Part shown: one piece after another, positions 1-5,951 of the stretch
How positions within the stretch are numbered: position 1 is the stretch's first letter
How the letters are laid out: every line of letters starts with the position of its first letter
Source: Clostridium sp. CAG:448
GTDB taxonomy: Bacteria > Bacillota > Clostridia > Oscillospirales > CAG-272
Direction: 5' to 3'
NCBI GenBank assembly: GCA_000433415.1
Contig: FR890460.1
Coordinates: forward strand, 11,543-24,932
Length of the DNA stretch: 13,390 bases
Made by a program: the position numbers and the translations under genes
The notes under the pieces: generated by a model
Database searches by the model: none
Told to the model about the DNA's origin: nothing
The model's input: only the letters and a program-made list of their open reading frames with translations

Positions 1-378
1 ATGGCAGTCCCCCGCGGCCCGCGCCGCCGTGCGCGACAGGCGATTACGCATTACCGCGTTCTGGAGCGTTACCCTGTCGGTCGGGTCTGCGGCAATGCCT
101 TTACGCTGACGGAATGCCACCTGGAAACCGGACGGACGCATCAGATCCGCGTGCATATGGCTGCTTTGGGGCACCCGATTTTGGGAGATCCGTTGTACGG
201 CGGGGACGGCAGTGCGTTCGGCGCGGCAAACCGCGCGTACATCCACGGTCAGTGCCTGCACGCGGGGGAACTGACACTGACCCATCCGGTCAGCGGCGAA
301 TGCATGCGCTTTATCGCACCCTTGCCGGCAGATACGCAGGTACTGCTTTCCAGGCTGCGGGAAAAAAGCGGAGAGTAG
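1..378 (+). CDS. RluA/RluD-family pseudouridine synthase, 3' part
   Basis: This is the C-terminal 125 residues of a pseudouridine synthase that isomerises uridines in rRNA or tRNA. The conserved late motif of the RluA family is visible (ETGRTHQIRVHM at about residues 42-53, then HPILGDPLYG). It is preceded by AITHYRVLER, which in full-length members lies after the catalytic aspartate region. The catalytic Asp motif, and any S4 domain, would lie upstream of the window. The ATG at base 1 is therefore an internal methionine and the gene is cut by the window edge. The C-terminus (LHAGELTLTHPVSGE) is the usual RluD-like ending, so the 3' end is intact. It is followed at 38 bases by a HAD phosphatase on the same strand, probably in the same transcript. 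The exact target (RluC, RluD or another paralogue) cannot be told from this part. Confidence 0.9.
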   Translation: MAVPRGPRRRARQAITHYRVLERYPVGRVCGNAFTLTECHLETGRTHQIRVHMAALGHPILGDPLYGGDGSAFGAANRAYIHGQCLHAGELTLTHPVSGECMRFIAPLPADTQVLLSRLREKSGE

Positions 379-415
379 TGCTGCCGACCGAAAAAACATG
401 TATGAGGAAAAACAG

Positions 416-1234
416 ATGAAAATTTACGAGGGCATGATCATTGTAACCGATCTGGACGGCACCTTTCTGGGGAGGGGGGAGTGCGTGCCGGAGCGGAATC
501 TCCGGGCAGTTGCCGAATTTGTGGAGAAGGGCGGGCGTTTTACCGTTTCGACCGGGCGGATGATGGTCGATCTTGACCGTGCACTGCCGGATGCGGTACA
601 CCTGTGCAATGCGCCGCTGATTACGTCCAACGGTGCGTTGATTTACGATGCCGTGCAGCAACGCGTGCTGTCCGAGCACCCGATGGATAAGGCGGATACG
701 CTGGCGCTTTTACAGTGGTTGCGGGTGCGTTTTCCCACGACCGGCGGCAGGGTTGCCACAAACCACGGTGCGCTGACCGACGGCGAAGGTGCCGTAATCG
801 GGCAGGATATTGTACGCTACAAGGAAGGGCAGATCCGGATTCTGTCGCTGGAGGATTGGGATTTGGAAGATCCTGACGAGCGTTGGTACAAGCTGGTTCT
901 GCGCGATACGCCTGAGGTGTTGGATGAAGTGCGTGCCGCTGTCCGTGCGGCGTTTGCGGGCAGATTCACCTTTGCCGATTCCGCGCCTGCCTTCTTTGAG
1001 CTGAATGCGCCGGGATGCAGTAAGGCAAATGCCGTTCGCTTCCTGCGCAAGCGGTATCCGGGAGCGCGGATCATCTGCTGCGGCGATTACGGAAACGATC
1101 TTGCCATGCTGACCGCGGCGGATTTGGCGGTTTGTCCGTCCAATGCAACCGATGAGGTCAAGGCGGTCAGTCACCTGTGCCTGTGCCCGCATACGGAAGG
1201 ACTGATTGCGGACCTTCTGCCGCGGCTGCGGTAA
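416..1234 (+). CDS. Cof-type HAD-superfamily (IIB) phosphatase
   Basis: This is a 272-residue haloacid dehalogenase-type hydrolase of the Cof/YidA group, cytosolic enzymes that dephosphorylate sugar phosphates and other small phosphometabolites. All four HAD motifs are visible. Motif I is DLDGT at residues 12-16, with nucleophile D12 and acid/base D14. Motif II is STGR at 45-48, motif III the lysine in CSKANAV near residue 203, and motif IV GDYGND at 223-228. The large segment between motifs II and III is the type IIB cap. I place the start at ATG 416 because GAGGAAA lies 8 bases before it. An in-frame ATG at 398 has no Shine-Dalgarno sequence and would add only six residues. The gene follows the pseudouridine synthase closely. 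The substrate cannot be predicted because the family is promiscuous. Confidence 0.93.
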   Translation: MKIYEGMIIVTDLDGTFLGRGECVPERNLRAVAEFVEKGGRFTVSTGRMMVDLDRALPDAVHLCNAPLITSNGALIYDAVQQRVLSEHPMDKADTLALLQWLRVRFPTTGGRVATNHGALTDGEGAVIGQDIVRYKEGQIRILSLEDWDLEDPDERWYKLVLRDTPEVLDEVRAAVRAAFAGRFTFADSAPAFFELNAPGCSKANAVRFLRKRYPGARIICCGDYGNDLAMLTAADLAVCPSNATDEVKAVSHLCLCPHTEGLIADLLPRLR

Positions 1235-1384
1235 GGAGAGGGCGGAACGGATAAGCGGCGATGCACGAACGCAGGTTCTTTCTTTTTTGCTCCATCATCT
1301 GTTGCCAATGGACACAGACATTCGCTTCATGAGGGCATTACCGCGCAACTGCACTGTCGGAATGATGCGGTGACGCCTAAAAAC

Positions 1385-1411
1385 AAAAAGGGCAGCTCGG
1401 TGCCCTTTTTT
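1385..1411. terminator. Bidirectional intrinsic terminator
   Basis: A perfect 10-base inverted repeat (AAAAAGGGCA at 1385-1394, TGCCCTTTTT at 1401-1410) with a 6-base loop forms a GC-topped stem with a T run on each strand. It sits between the end of the HAD gene on the plus strand (stop at 1234) and the stop of the 78-residue gene on the minus strand (1425), so it can end both transcripts. Confidence 0.85.
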
Positions 1412-1424
1412 GCCGTGTGCCAGG

Positions 1425-1661
1425 TCAGTCGTCCTGTACCGCCAGCCACTCTTTTGCTTTTTTCTCGGAGATGCGGCGGATGCGTTCGGTGGGATGCACG
1501 GAATCCGCGCCGCCGTTTTCGTAAATAAAGTACAGCCCCTCCGGTGTCTGATAGAGGGATTCCTCATATCCGGCAGGATCGCCGAAGGTGCCGACCGCGA
1601 CCTTCCGGACCAAGGTTGCCGTTTCCGTGTCGTAAACACGGTTGCAGAGAATTGTTTTCAT
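1425..1661 (-). CDS. Small conserved-type protein of unknown function (78 aa)
   Basis: A 78-residue, probably cytosolic protein with no signal peptide or membrane segment. The N-terminus (ILCNRVYDTETATLVRK) and the centre (ESLYQTPEGLYFIYENGG) form short beta-like stretches, and the C-terminus (ISEKKAKEWLA) looks like an amphipathic helix. The layout resembles small hypothetical proteins of Clostridia that start with a KxIxNxxxYDTETA motif and end in a SEEEAKxWxE-like helix. I make that resemblance from memory and no function is known to me. The gene is well supported as real: AAGGAGG lies 7 bases before the ATG, a promoter lies at 1692-1720, and a terminator follows 14 bases after the stop. 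It is monocistronic and points away from both neighbouring operons. Confidence 0.8.
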   Translation of the reverse strand: MKTILCNRVYDTETATLVRKVAVGTFGDPAGYEESLYQTPEGLYFIYENGGADSVHPTERIRRISEKKAKEWLAVQDD

Positions 1662-1691
1662 ATTTTTGCCTCCTTCCGAATGTTCCCCTTT

Positions 1692-1720
1692 ATTATATAC
1701 GAAAACGGTCTCCGACGCAA
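1692..1720 (-). promoter_or_regulatory. Promoter of the 78-residue gene
   Basis: On the minus strand a consensus -10 (TATAAT, complement of 1692-1697) is preceded at 17 bases by TTGCGT (complement of 1715-1720), which matches the first three bases of the -35. Transcription would begin near 1685, giving a leader of about 25 bases with the AAGGAGG site. Confidence 0.65.
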
Positions 1721-1932
1721 GGGGTTTTACAAAAAAACGGCGTTTTGATCTTCCGGACAGAGAAAAAACACCCTTATTATGTCGCTTTTTCCGGCGGTTG
1801 TGTGCGACAGGCGTGCGGAACGGCGGAGAAGGGCGCCGGCGTATACGGGGTAATCCCGGATGATTTTTTGCGGTTTTTTTATAAAAATCCGCGGTTTTAC
1901 GCCCCGGAAGCGGGCTTTTTCGGGGAAAGCGA
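1721..1932. other. Gene-free divergent spacer with GC-rich dyads
   Basis: No convincing coding sequence lies between the two outward-facing promoters. The stretch contains several inverted repeats: CCGGCG near 1791 with CGCCGG near 1835, CGGG-GTAAT-CCCG near 1850, an AT-rich dyad (GCGG-T/A run-CCGC) at about 1870-1893, and GCCC-CGGAAG-CGGGC at 1901-1915 followed by five T. The last reads as a plus-strand terminator although no plus-strand gene ends here. I could not find a strong promoter that would make a transcript ending at it. A small structured RNA or a regulator-binding region are both possible and neither is shown. Confidence 0.4.
1901..1920 (+). terminator. Terminator-like hairpin just upstream of the operon promoter
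   Basis: GCCC and GGGC arms around CGGAAG are followed by TTTTT. The hairpin lies 13 bases before the -35 box of the isomerase-cysS promoter, so it may insulate that promoter from upstream transcription. The stem is short and the assignment is tentative. Confidence 0.4.
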
Positions 1933-1961
1933 TTGACAAAAGCGGCGGTGTGTGCTATAAT
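1933..1961 (+). promoter_or_regulatory. Consensus sigma-70/sigma-A promoter of the isomerase-cysS-gtrA operon
   Basis: TTGACA at 1933-1938 and TATAAT at 1956-1961 are separated by exactly 17 bases, a perfect match to the housekeeping consensus. Transcription should begin near 1968, about 23 bases before the ATG at 1991, which is preceded by a GGGGGAGA ribosome binding site. Such a perfect promoter suggests strong constitutive expression. Confidence 0.92.
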
Positions 1962-1990
1962 GTCCGCAGAATGCCGAAAAGGGGGAGAAG

Positions 1991-2851
1991 ATGGAGATTA
2001 CGGTAGCGACGCGGTATCACGGCGCTTATCCCGGGGGAAAATATTCGGGAACGGCGTGCGTGGATTTCCTGGCGGATGCCGGGTTTACGGGGCTGGATGT
2101 GTCCCTGGAAGAAATCGGGTGCCTGGAAGACGCGTGGGAAAGCGTTTTGTATGCAATGGCATCGCGCGCAAGGGCACGCGGGCTGTCTCTGCCGACCTGC
2201 CATCTGCCCTTTGCTATGCCGAACCCGGATGACGGACAGGCAATGGCGACCTTTGCGCAGGCGTTGCGCCTGGGAGTGCGCGGAGCGAAGCTGATGGGGA
2301 TTCCCGTTTGCGTCATGCATCCGATTGTGCGCCATGCGCGTGCGCTGACACCGGCGGGGGAAGCGGCATGGATTGCCGAGAATGAGCAATTCCTGGGGCC
2401 GATTGTTTCGTATGCCCGTGCGCGCGGTATCAAACCGCTGATTGAGAATATGGCAAACACCCGGGAGAGCGAGACGGATCACCTGTTCGGCAGTACCGCG
2501 GCGCAGCTCCGCCGCCTTTCGGAGAAGCTGGGCTGCGGAATCTGTTGGGATTTCGGACATGCACATCTGACGGGACTGGACAACCCCTGTCAGCTTGCGG
2601 AGCTGCACGGTTGTGTGGATATGGTTCACATTCATGACAATGACGGCAAGCGTGATGCGCACGCCATTCCGTATACCGGGCAGATTGATTGGGAGCGCGC
2701 CATGTGCGCTCTGCGCGATACCGGTTACAGCGGACCGCTGAACCTGGAACTGAAGGGCTCCGATCTGCCTGCCGACAGTGAACTGCGTCAGGAGCACGCA
2801 AGAGAAGCCATTCGCGCGGCACGGCGTTTGTGCGCCGCATTTGAAAAATAA
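1991..2851 (+). CDS. Sugar phosphate isomerase/epimerase (xylose isomerase-like TIM barrel)
   Basis: A 286-residue protein of the AP-endonuclease-2/xylose isomerase-like TIM-barrel family, which isomerises or epimerises sugars and related polyols with a divalent metal. Likely metal ligands are visible at the expected strand ends: E152 in PLIENM, D187 and H190 in CWDFGHAH, H213 or H215 in VHIHDNDG, and E253 in LNLEL. The late HDNDGKxDxH...IPYTGxIDW stretch is the family's most recognisable signature. The length is normal and there is no signal peptide, so it should be cytosolic. It is the first gene of an operon with cysS, 15 bases before it. The pairing with a tRNA synthetase gives no clue to the substrate, which I cannot name. 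Confidence 0.88.
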   Translation: MEITVATRYHGAYPGGKYSGTACVDFLADAGFTGLDVSLEEIGCLEDAWESVLYAMASRARARGLSLPTCHLPFAMPNPDDGQAMATFAQALRLGVRGAKLMGIPVCVMHPIVRHARALTPAGEAAWIAENEQFLGPIVSYARARGIKPLIENMANTRESETDHLFGSTAAQLRRLSEKLGCGICWDFGHAHLTGLDNPCQLAELHGCVDMVHIHDNDGKRDAHAIPYTGQIDWERAMCALRDTGYSGPLNLELKGSDLPADSELRQEHAREAIRAARRLCAAFEK

Positions 2852-2866
2852 CGGAGGGGAAAGACC

Positions 2867-4330
2867 ATGATTCTGTATAACACACTTTCACACCAGAGGG
2901 AAGAACTGATCCCGAACGAACCGGGAAAAATCAGTATGTATACCTGCGGACCCACCGTGTACCACTATGCGCACATCGGAAATCTGCGCACCTATATCAT
3001 GGAGGACATTTTGGATCGGTATCTGCGCTACTCCGGATATGAGGTCAAGCGGGTGATGAATATCACCGACGTCGGACACCTGACCAGCGATGCCGATACG
3101 GGTGAAGATAAAATGCTGAAAGGCGCGCGCAGGGAACATAAGACGGTCATGGAGATCGCCAAGTATTACACCGACGCCTTTTTCGAGGACTGCCGGAAGC
3201 TGAATATCCGCCGCCCTGATGTGGTTCAGCCTGCAACCGGGTGCATTGACGACTATATCCGGGTGATTTCCGTCCTGCTGGAAAAGGGATATGCGTATGT
3301 CGCCGGCGGAAATGTTTATTTTGACACCTCCAAGCCGGAAAAGTACCATGTGTTCCATGATTTTTCCGAGGAGGATCTCGCCGTCGGCGTCCGGGAGGGC
3401 GTGGAGGCGGACGACAACAAGCGCAACAAGGCGGATTTCGCACTGTGGTTTACCAAATCCAAGTTTGAGGATCAGGAATTGAAGTGGGACTCGCCGTGGG
3501 GCGTCGGCTATCCCGGTTGGCATATTGAATGCTCCTGCATCAGCATGAAGTACCTGGGTGAACGCCTGGATATTCATTGCGGCGGCATTGACAATGCTTT
3601 CCCGCACCATACCAATGAAATTGCACAGAGCGAGGCTTATCTCGGACATAAATGGTGCAATTATTGGTTCCATGTGCTGCATCTGAATACGGACAGCGGA
3701 AAAATGTCCAAATCGTCGGGAGAATTCCTGACCGTTTCGCTTTTGGAGTCCAAAGGATATGACCCCATGGTTTACCGGATGTTCTGCCTGCAATCGCATT
3801 ACCGCAAGACATTGGTGTTTACCTATGAGAACCTGGATAACGCTGCGGTTGCCTACGATAAGCTGATTGCGCGCATTGCCGCCCTGGGGACAGAAGGTGA
3901 AGTGGATAATGCCGCACTGGAAACGTTGCGCGCAGGATTTTGCAAGGCGCTGGACAATGACCTGAACACGGCACTTGCCCTGACAGCGGTGTACGATGTG
4001 CTCAAAGCCGGAACCAACGACGCCACCAAACGGGCGGCGATTGCGGATTTTGACCGGGTACTGTGTCTGAATCTGCTTGCCGCCGCGGACGAGCGCAACC
4101 GTCGTGCTGCCGAGGAGGCGAAAAAGCGTGCCGAAGCGGAGGCAGCCGCACGGGCGGAAGCGGCGAAGGATCCGTTTGTTGCGGAAATTCTGGAGCTGAT
4201 CGACCGCCGCGCCGCCGCCAAGAAGGCGAAGGATTTTGCGGAGGCTGACCGGATCCGCCAGTACCTTGCCGACCGGGGCGTGACACTGGTGGATTCCAAG
4301 GAAGGTACGACCTATCAGATTGTGAAATAA
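2867..4330 (+). CDS. cysS: Cysteinyl-tRNA synthetase
   Basis: A 487-residue class I aminoacyl-tRNA synthetase that charges tRNA-Cys with cysteine in the cytosol. The CysRS hallmarks are all present. The zinc-site opening is MYTCGPTVY (C27) and the HIGH-type ATP site is HIGN at 36-39. Further zinc ligands are seen in WHIECSC and DIHCGGIDNAFPHHTNE, and KMSKS lies at 279-283. The end (KDFAEADRIRQYLADRGVTLVDSKEGTTY) is the usual C-terminal anticodon-proximal ending. Unusual is a very Ala/Glu/Lys/Arg-rich helical stretch at about residues 409-435, which makes the protein somewhat longer than the 461 residues of E. coli CysS. GGAGGGG precedes the ATG by about 7-9 bases. It sits in the middle of the isomerase-cysS-gtrA operon. 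Confidence 0.97.
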   Translation: MILYNTLSHQREELIPNEPGKISMYTCGPTVYHYAHIGNLRTYIMEDILDRYLRYSGYEVKRVMNITDVGHLTSDADTGEDKMLKGARREHKTVMEIAKYYTDAFFEDCRKLNIRRPDVVQPATGCIDDYIRVISVLLEKGYAYVAGGNVYFDTSKPEKYHVFHDFSEEDLAVGVREGVEADDNKRNKADFALWFTKSKFEDQELKWDSPWGVGYPGWHIECSCISMKYLGERLDIHCGGIDNAFPHHTNEIAQSEAYLGHKWCNYWFHVLHLNTDSGKMSKSSGEFLTVSLLESKGYDPMVYRMFCLQSHYRKTLVFTYENLDNAAVAYDKLIARIAALGTEGEVDNAALETLRAGFCKALDNDLNTALALTAVYDVLKAGTNDATKRAAIADFDRVLCLNLLAAADERNRRAAEEAKKRAEAEAAARAEAAKDPFVAEILELIDRRAAAKKAKDFAEADRIRQYLADRGVTLVDSKEGTTYQIVK

Positions 4331-4370
4331 TGCCGCGGGATAAGTACGGGAGAAAGAAGGAAAAGAGAGG

Positions 4371-4910
4371 ATGAAGGCGTTTTTCCGGAAGCACCGGGAG
4401 GTTTTGATGTACCTTGTTTTCGGTGTGCTGACGACGTTGGTCAGTTGGATTGTGTATTTCGGGCTGTTCCGCCTCTGGAAAACCGCTTTTTCGGTGCCGG
4501 AGGATCAGACCACAAGCGGCATGTATCTGGCAGGCTATACCGTTTCGCAGGTGATTTCCTGGGTTTGTGCCGTTCTGTTCGCTTTTTTTACCAATCGTGC
4601 GTGGGTTTTTACCGAGGCGGAGAAGAATGTGCCGCTGTTCCGTCAGCTCTGTACCTTTGCGGGCGGACGTGTGCTGACGTTCGGATTGGATTACCTGGTG
4701 ACTTATCTGGGGACGCTGGCGATGGTGGCGCTGTTCCCGTCGCTGACGGCGGTTGCTTTGCTGGGCAGAGAGTGGAATGTGGATGAACTGGCGGCAAAGT
4801 TTGTTGCCGCAGTGCTGGTTGTGATCGGAAATTATATATTCAGTAAGCTGTTTGTGTTCCGCAAGAAAAAGGAAAACGCTGGAGAAAACGGGAAGCAAAA
4901 CCCTGGGTGA
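4371..4910 (+). CDS. GtrA-family polytopic membrane protein
   Basis: A 179-residue integral membrane protein of the GtrA/DPMS-like family (Pfam GtrA). Members are thought to assist transfer or flipping of lipid-linked sugars for cell-surface polysaccharides or teichoic acids. Four hydrophobic segments can be seen at about residues 11-33, 53-74, 97-125 and 140-163. Family-typical sequences are YLVFGVLTTLVSW in helix 1, FFTNRAWVF after helix 2, and NYIFSKLFVFRKKKE after helix 4, which has a basic cytosolic tail. A GAAGGA site lies about 9 bases before the ATG. It follows cysS by 40 bases and is probably the last gene of the operon, because a terminator hairpin follows. No glycosyltransferase partner lies in the window, so the sugar is unknown. 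Confidence 0.9.
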   Translation: MKAFFRKHREVLMYLVFGVLTTLVSWIVYFGLFRLWKTAFSVPEDQTTSGMYLAGYTVSQVISWVCAVLFAFFTNRAWVFTEAEKNVPLFRQLCTFAGGRVLTFGLDYLVTYLGTLAMVALFPSLTAVALLGREWNVDELAAKFVAAVLVVIGNYIFSKLFVFRKKKENAGENGKQNPG

Positions 4911-4959
4911 CGGGAATGTGAACGGCAAAAAGGGAGAGGCTTGTCGACTGTGCGATTCT

Positions 4960-5016
4960 GACAAAAATCTCCTTTTTACTTTGTGTATAACACCTAAAAA
5001 GCAGGAGTTTTTCGTC
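4960..5016 (+). terminator. Hairpin terminator after the GtrA gene
   Basis: CTCCT at 4969-4973 pairs with AGGAG at 5003-5007, followed by TTTTT at 5008-5012. A longer pairing is also possible: GAC-AAAAA at 4960-4967 with TTTTT-c-GTC at 5008-5016, around the same core. The inner loop is AT-rich. It lies 50 bases after the GtrA stop and separates that operon from xpt. The stem is only moderately GC-rich. Confidence 0.6.
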
Positions 5017-5078
5017 GGATTATGGATAATTTCTGAAAAGTTGCGGGCGGATATTGAATATCTTGTGATAAACGCCTA

Positions 5079-5107
5079 TTGCAATCCTCGCCTAAATGTG
5101 TTAGACT
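5079..5107 (+). promoter_or_regulatory. Possible xpt promoter
   Basis: TTGCAA at 5079-5084 and TAGACT at 5102-5107 are 17 bases apart, each matching four of six consensus positions. Transcription would start near 5114, giving a leader of about 47 bases before xpt. Other weak candidates upstream, such as TTGCGG at 5041, cannot be excluded. Confidence 0.4.
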
Positions 5108-5113
5108 ATTCGT

Positions 5114-5157
5114 GTCAGATGCCTGTGGCAGACGAAATAAAACCGAGGAGGCTTGCC
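5114..5157 (+). promoter_or_regulatory. Short xpt leader with alternative pairings around the ribosome binding site
   Basis: TGCC (5120-5123) can pair with GGCA (5127-5130), flanked by GTC/GAC. The same GGCA can instead pair with TGCC at 5154-5157 across the GAGGAGG ribosome binding site (5145-5151), and GCCT (5121-5124) can pair with AGGC (5149-5152). These options exclude each other. No known riboswitch consensus fits, so a regulatory role is only a possibility. Confidence 0.25.
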
Positions 5158-5160
5158 CCT

Positions 5161-5745
5161 ATGAAACTGTTGGAAGACCGTATCGTTGCGGATGGCAGAA
5201 TTCTGCCGGGCGATGTGCTCAAGGTTGACAGCTTTATCAATCACCAGATTGACGTGCAGTTTGTCTGTCAGCTGGGAAAGGAATTTTTCCGGCGGTTTGA
5301 AGGATGCGGGGTCACCAAGATTCTGACCATTGAAGCATCCGGCATCGGCATTGCCTGCCTGACCGCACAGTACTTCGGTGTGCCGGTTGTGTTCGCAAAG
5401 AAATCGACTACCTCCAACCTCGGCAATGACGTTTACGCCACCACGGTGGATTCCTACACGCACGGGAGAACCTATGATGTGCTGGTTTCCAAGCGCTATC
5501 TTTCACCGGAGGACCGTGTGCTGGTGATTGACGATTTCCTGGCAAAGGGAAATGCGCTGAATGCGCTGACCTGCCTGGTGCAGAGTGCGGGCGCAACGCT
5601 GGTCGGTTGCGGTGTCGTGATCGAGAAGGCGTATCAGGAGGGCGGAGACATGATCCGCAGCCGCGGAATCCGCGTGGAGTCGCTGGCGCGTATCGCGTCT
5701 ATGAGCGCGGAGGACGGCATCACATTCCTGCCTGATCATACATAA
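5161..5745 (+). CDS. xpt: Xanthine phosphoribosyltransferase
   Basis: A 194-residue cytosolic enzyme of purine salvage that joins xanthine to PRPP to make XMP, which then feeds GMP synthesis. It has the same length as B. subtilis Xpt and the same landmarks: VLKVDSFINHQID (19-31), TKILTIEASGI (52-62), GVPVVFAKK (73-81), the PRPP-binding motif VLVIDDFLAKGNAL (120-133), VVIEKAYQEGG (152-162) and RVESLARI (171-178). I chose ATG 5161 because GAGGAGG lies 9 bases before it and the Xpt family starts exactly here. The reading frame stays open back to 4852, but that part overlaps the GtrA gene and a terminator and has no Xpt similarity. Eight bases after the stop a purine riboswitch begins, followed by a nucleoside-type ABC transporter, so the gene opens a purine salvage/uptake unit. 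Unlike B. subtilis xpt, it has no recognisable purine aptamer in its own leader. Confidence 0.95.
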   Translation: MKLLEDRIVADGRILPGDVLKVDSFINHQIDVQFVCQLGKEFFRRFEGCGVTKILTIEASGIGIACLTAQYFGVPVVFAKKSTTSNLGNDVYATTVDSYTHGRTYDVLVSKRYLSPEDRVLVIDDFLAKGNALNALTCLVQSAGATLVGCGVVIEKAYQEGGDMIRSRGIRVESLARIASMSAEDGITFLPDHT

Positions 5746-5753
5746 AAATTGAG

Positions 5754-5818
5754 CCAATATATGCCCGATGCAGATGGTTCGGGTGTCTCTACCGCACGGC
5801 CGGATGTGCGACTATTGG
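5754..5818 (+). promoter_or_regulatory. Purine riboswitch aptamer, guanine type
   Basis: The three-way junction of the purine riboswitch is complete. P1 is CCAATA (5754-5759) with TATTGG (5813-5818), and J1/2 is TAT. P2 is GCCCGA (5763-5768) with TCGGGT (5779-5784). J2/3 is GTCTCTAC (5785-5792), P3 is CGCAC (5793-5797) with GTGCG (5806-5810), and J3/1 is AC. The ligand-contacting base corresponding to position 74 is C5812, which by established riboswitch rules pairs with guanine. U47 and U51 equivalents (5786 and 5790) are kept. The loop-loop contact is plausible through GG (5776-5777) and CC (5800-5801), but both loops deviate from the usual 7-base forms. It lies between xpt and the BMP lipoprotein gene and should repress the transporter genes when guanine is plentiful. 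Confidence 0.88.
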
Positions 5819-5863
5819 TATTGCTTTTCGTCCCCTTTCGTTTTTTGAATGCGGGACCGCTTG

Positions 5864-5894
5864 GCAATCCGTATTGTCGCACGGGTTGCTTTTT
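5864..5894 (+). terminator. Riboswitch expression platform: ligand-controlled terminator
   Basis: GCAATCCGT (5864-5872) and ACGGGTTGC (5881-5889) form a 9-pair stem with one G-U pair, followed by TTTTT. The aptamer's P1 3' strand and following bases (TTGG-T-ATTGC, 5816-5825) can instead pair with the left terminator arm, with one bulged T, as an antiterminator. Ligand binding would lock P1, free the left arm and stop transcription before the BMP gene: an OFF switch. Confidence 0.85.
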
Positions 5895-5951
5895 CATTTG
5901 TTACTGACGGGGTATCCCGGGTAAAAATACAAAAAACTGGAGGACATTAAC

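Noticed and set aside
1955..2797. 280-codon open frame on the minus strand
   Set aside because: It is antisense to the isomerase, which carries metal-ligand motifs and a perfect promoter.
4002..4964. 320-codon open frame on the minus strand
   Set aside because: It is antisense to cysS and the GtrA gene, and its product is rich in Pro, Arg, Gln and Ser without any motif.
5047..5113. Second purine aptamer upstream of xpt
   Set aside because: GAATA/TATTC around a GACTATTC-like end looked suggestive, but there is no TCTACC junction, no proper P2 or P3 stem, and the spacing is too short.
4852..5160. N-terminal extension of xpt
   Set aside because: It overlaps the GtrA gene and a terminator and adds 103 residues unlike any Xpt. 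ATG 5161 has the ribosome site and gives the standard 194 residues.
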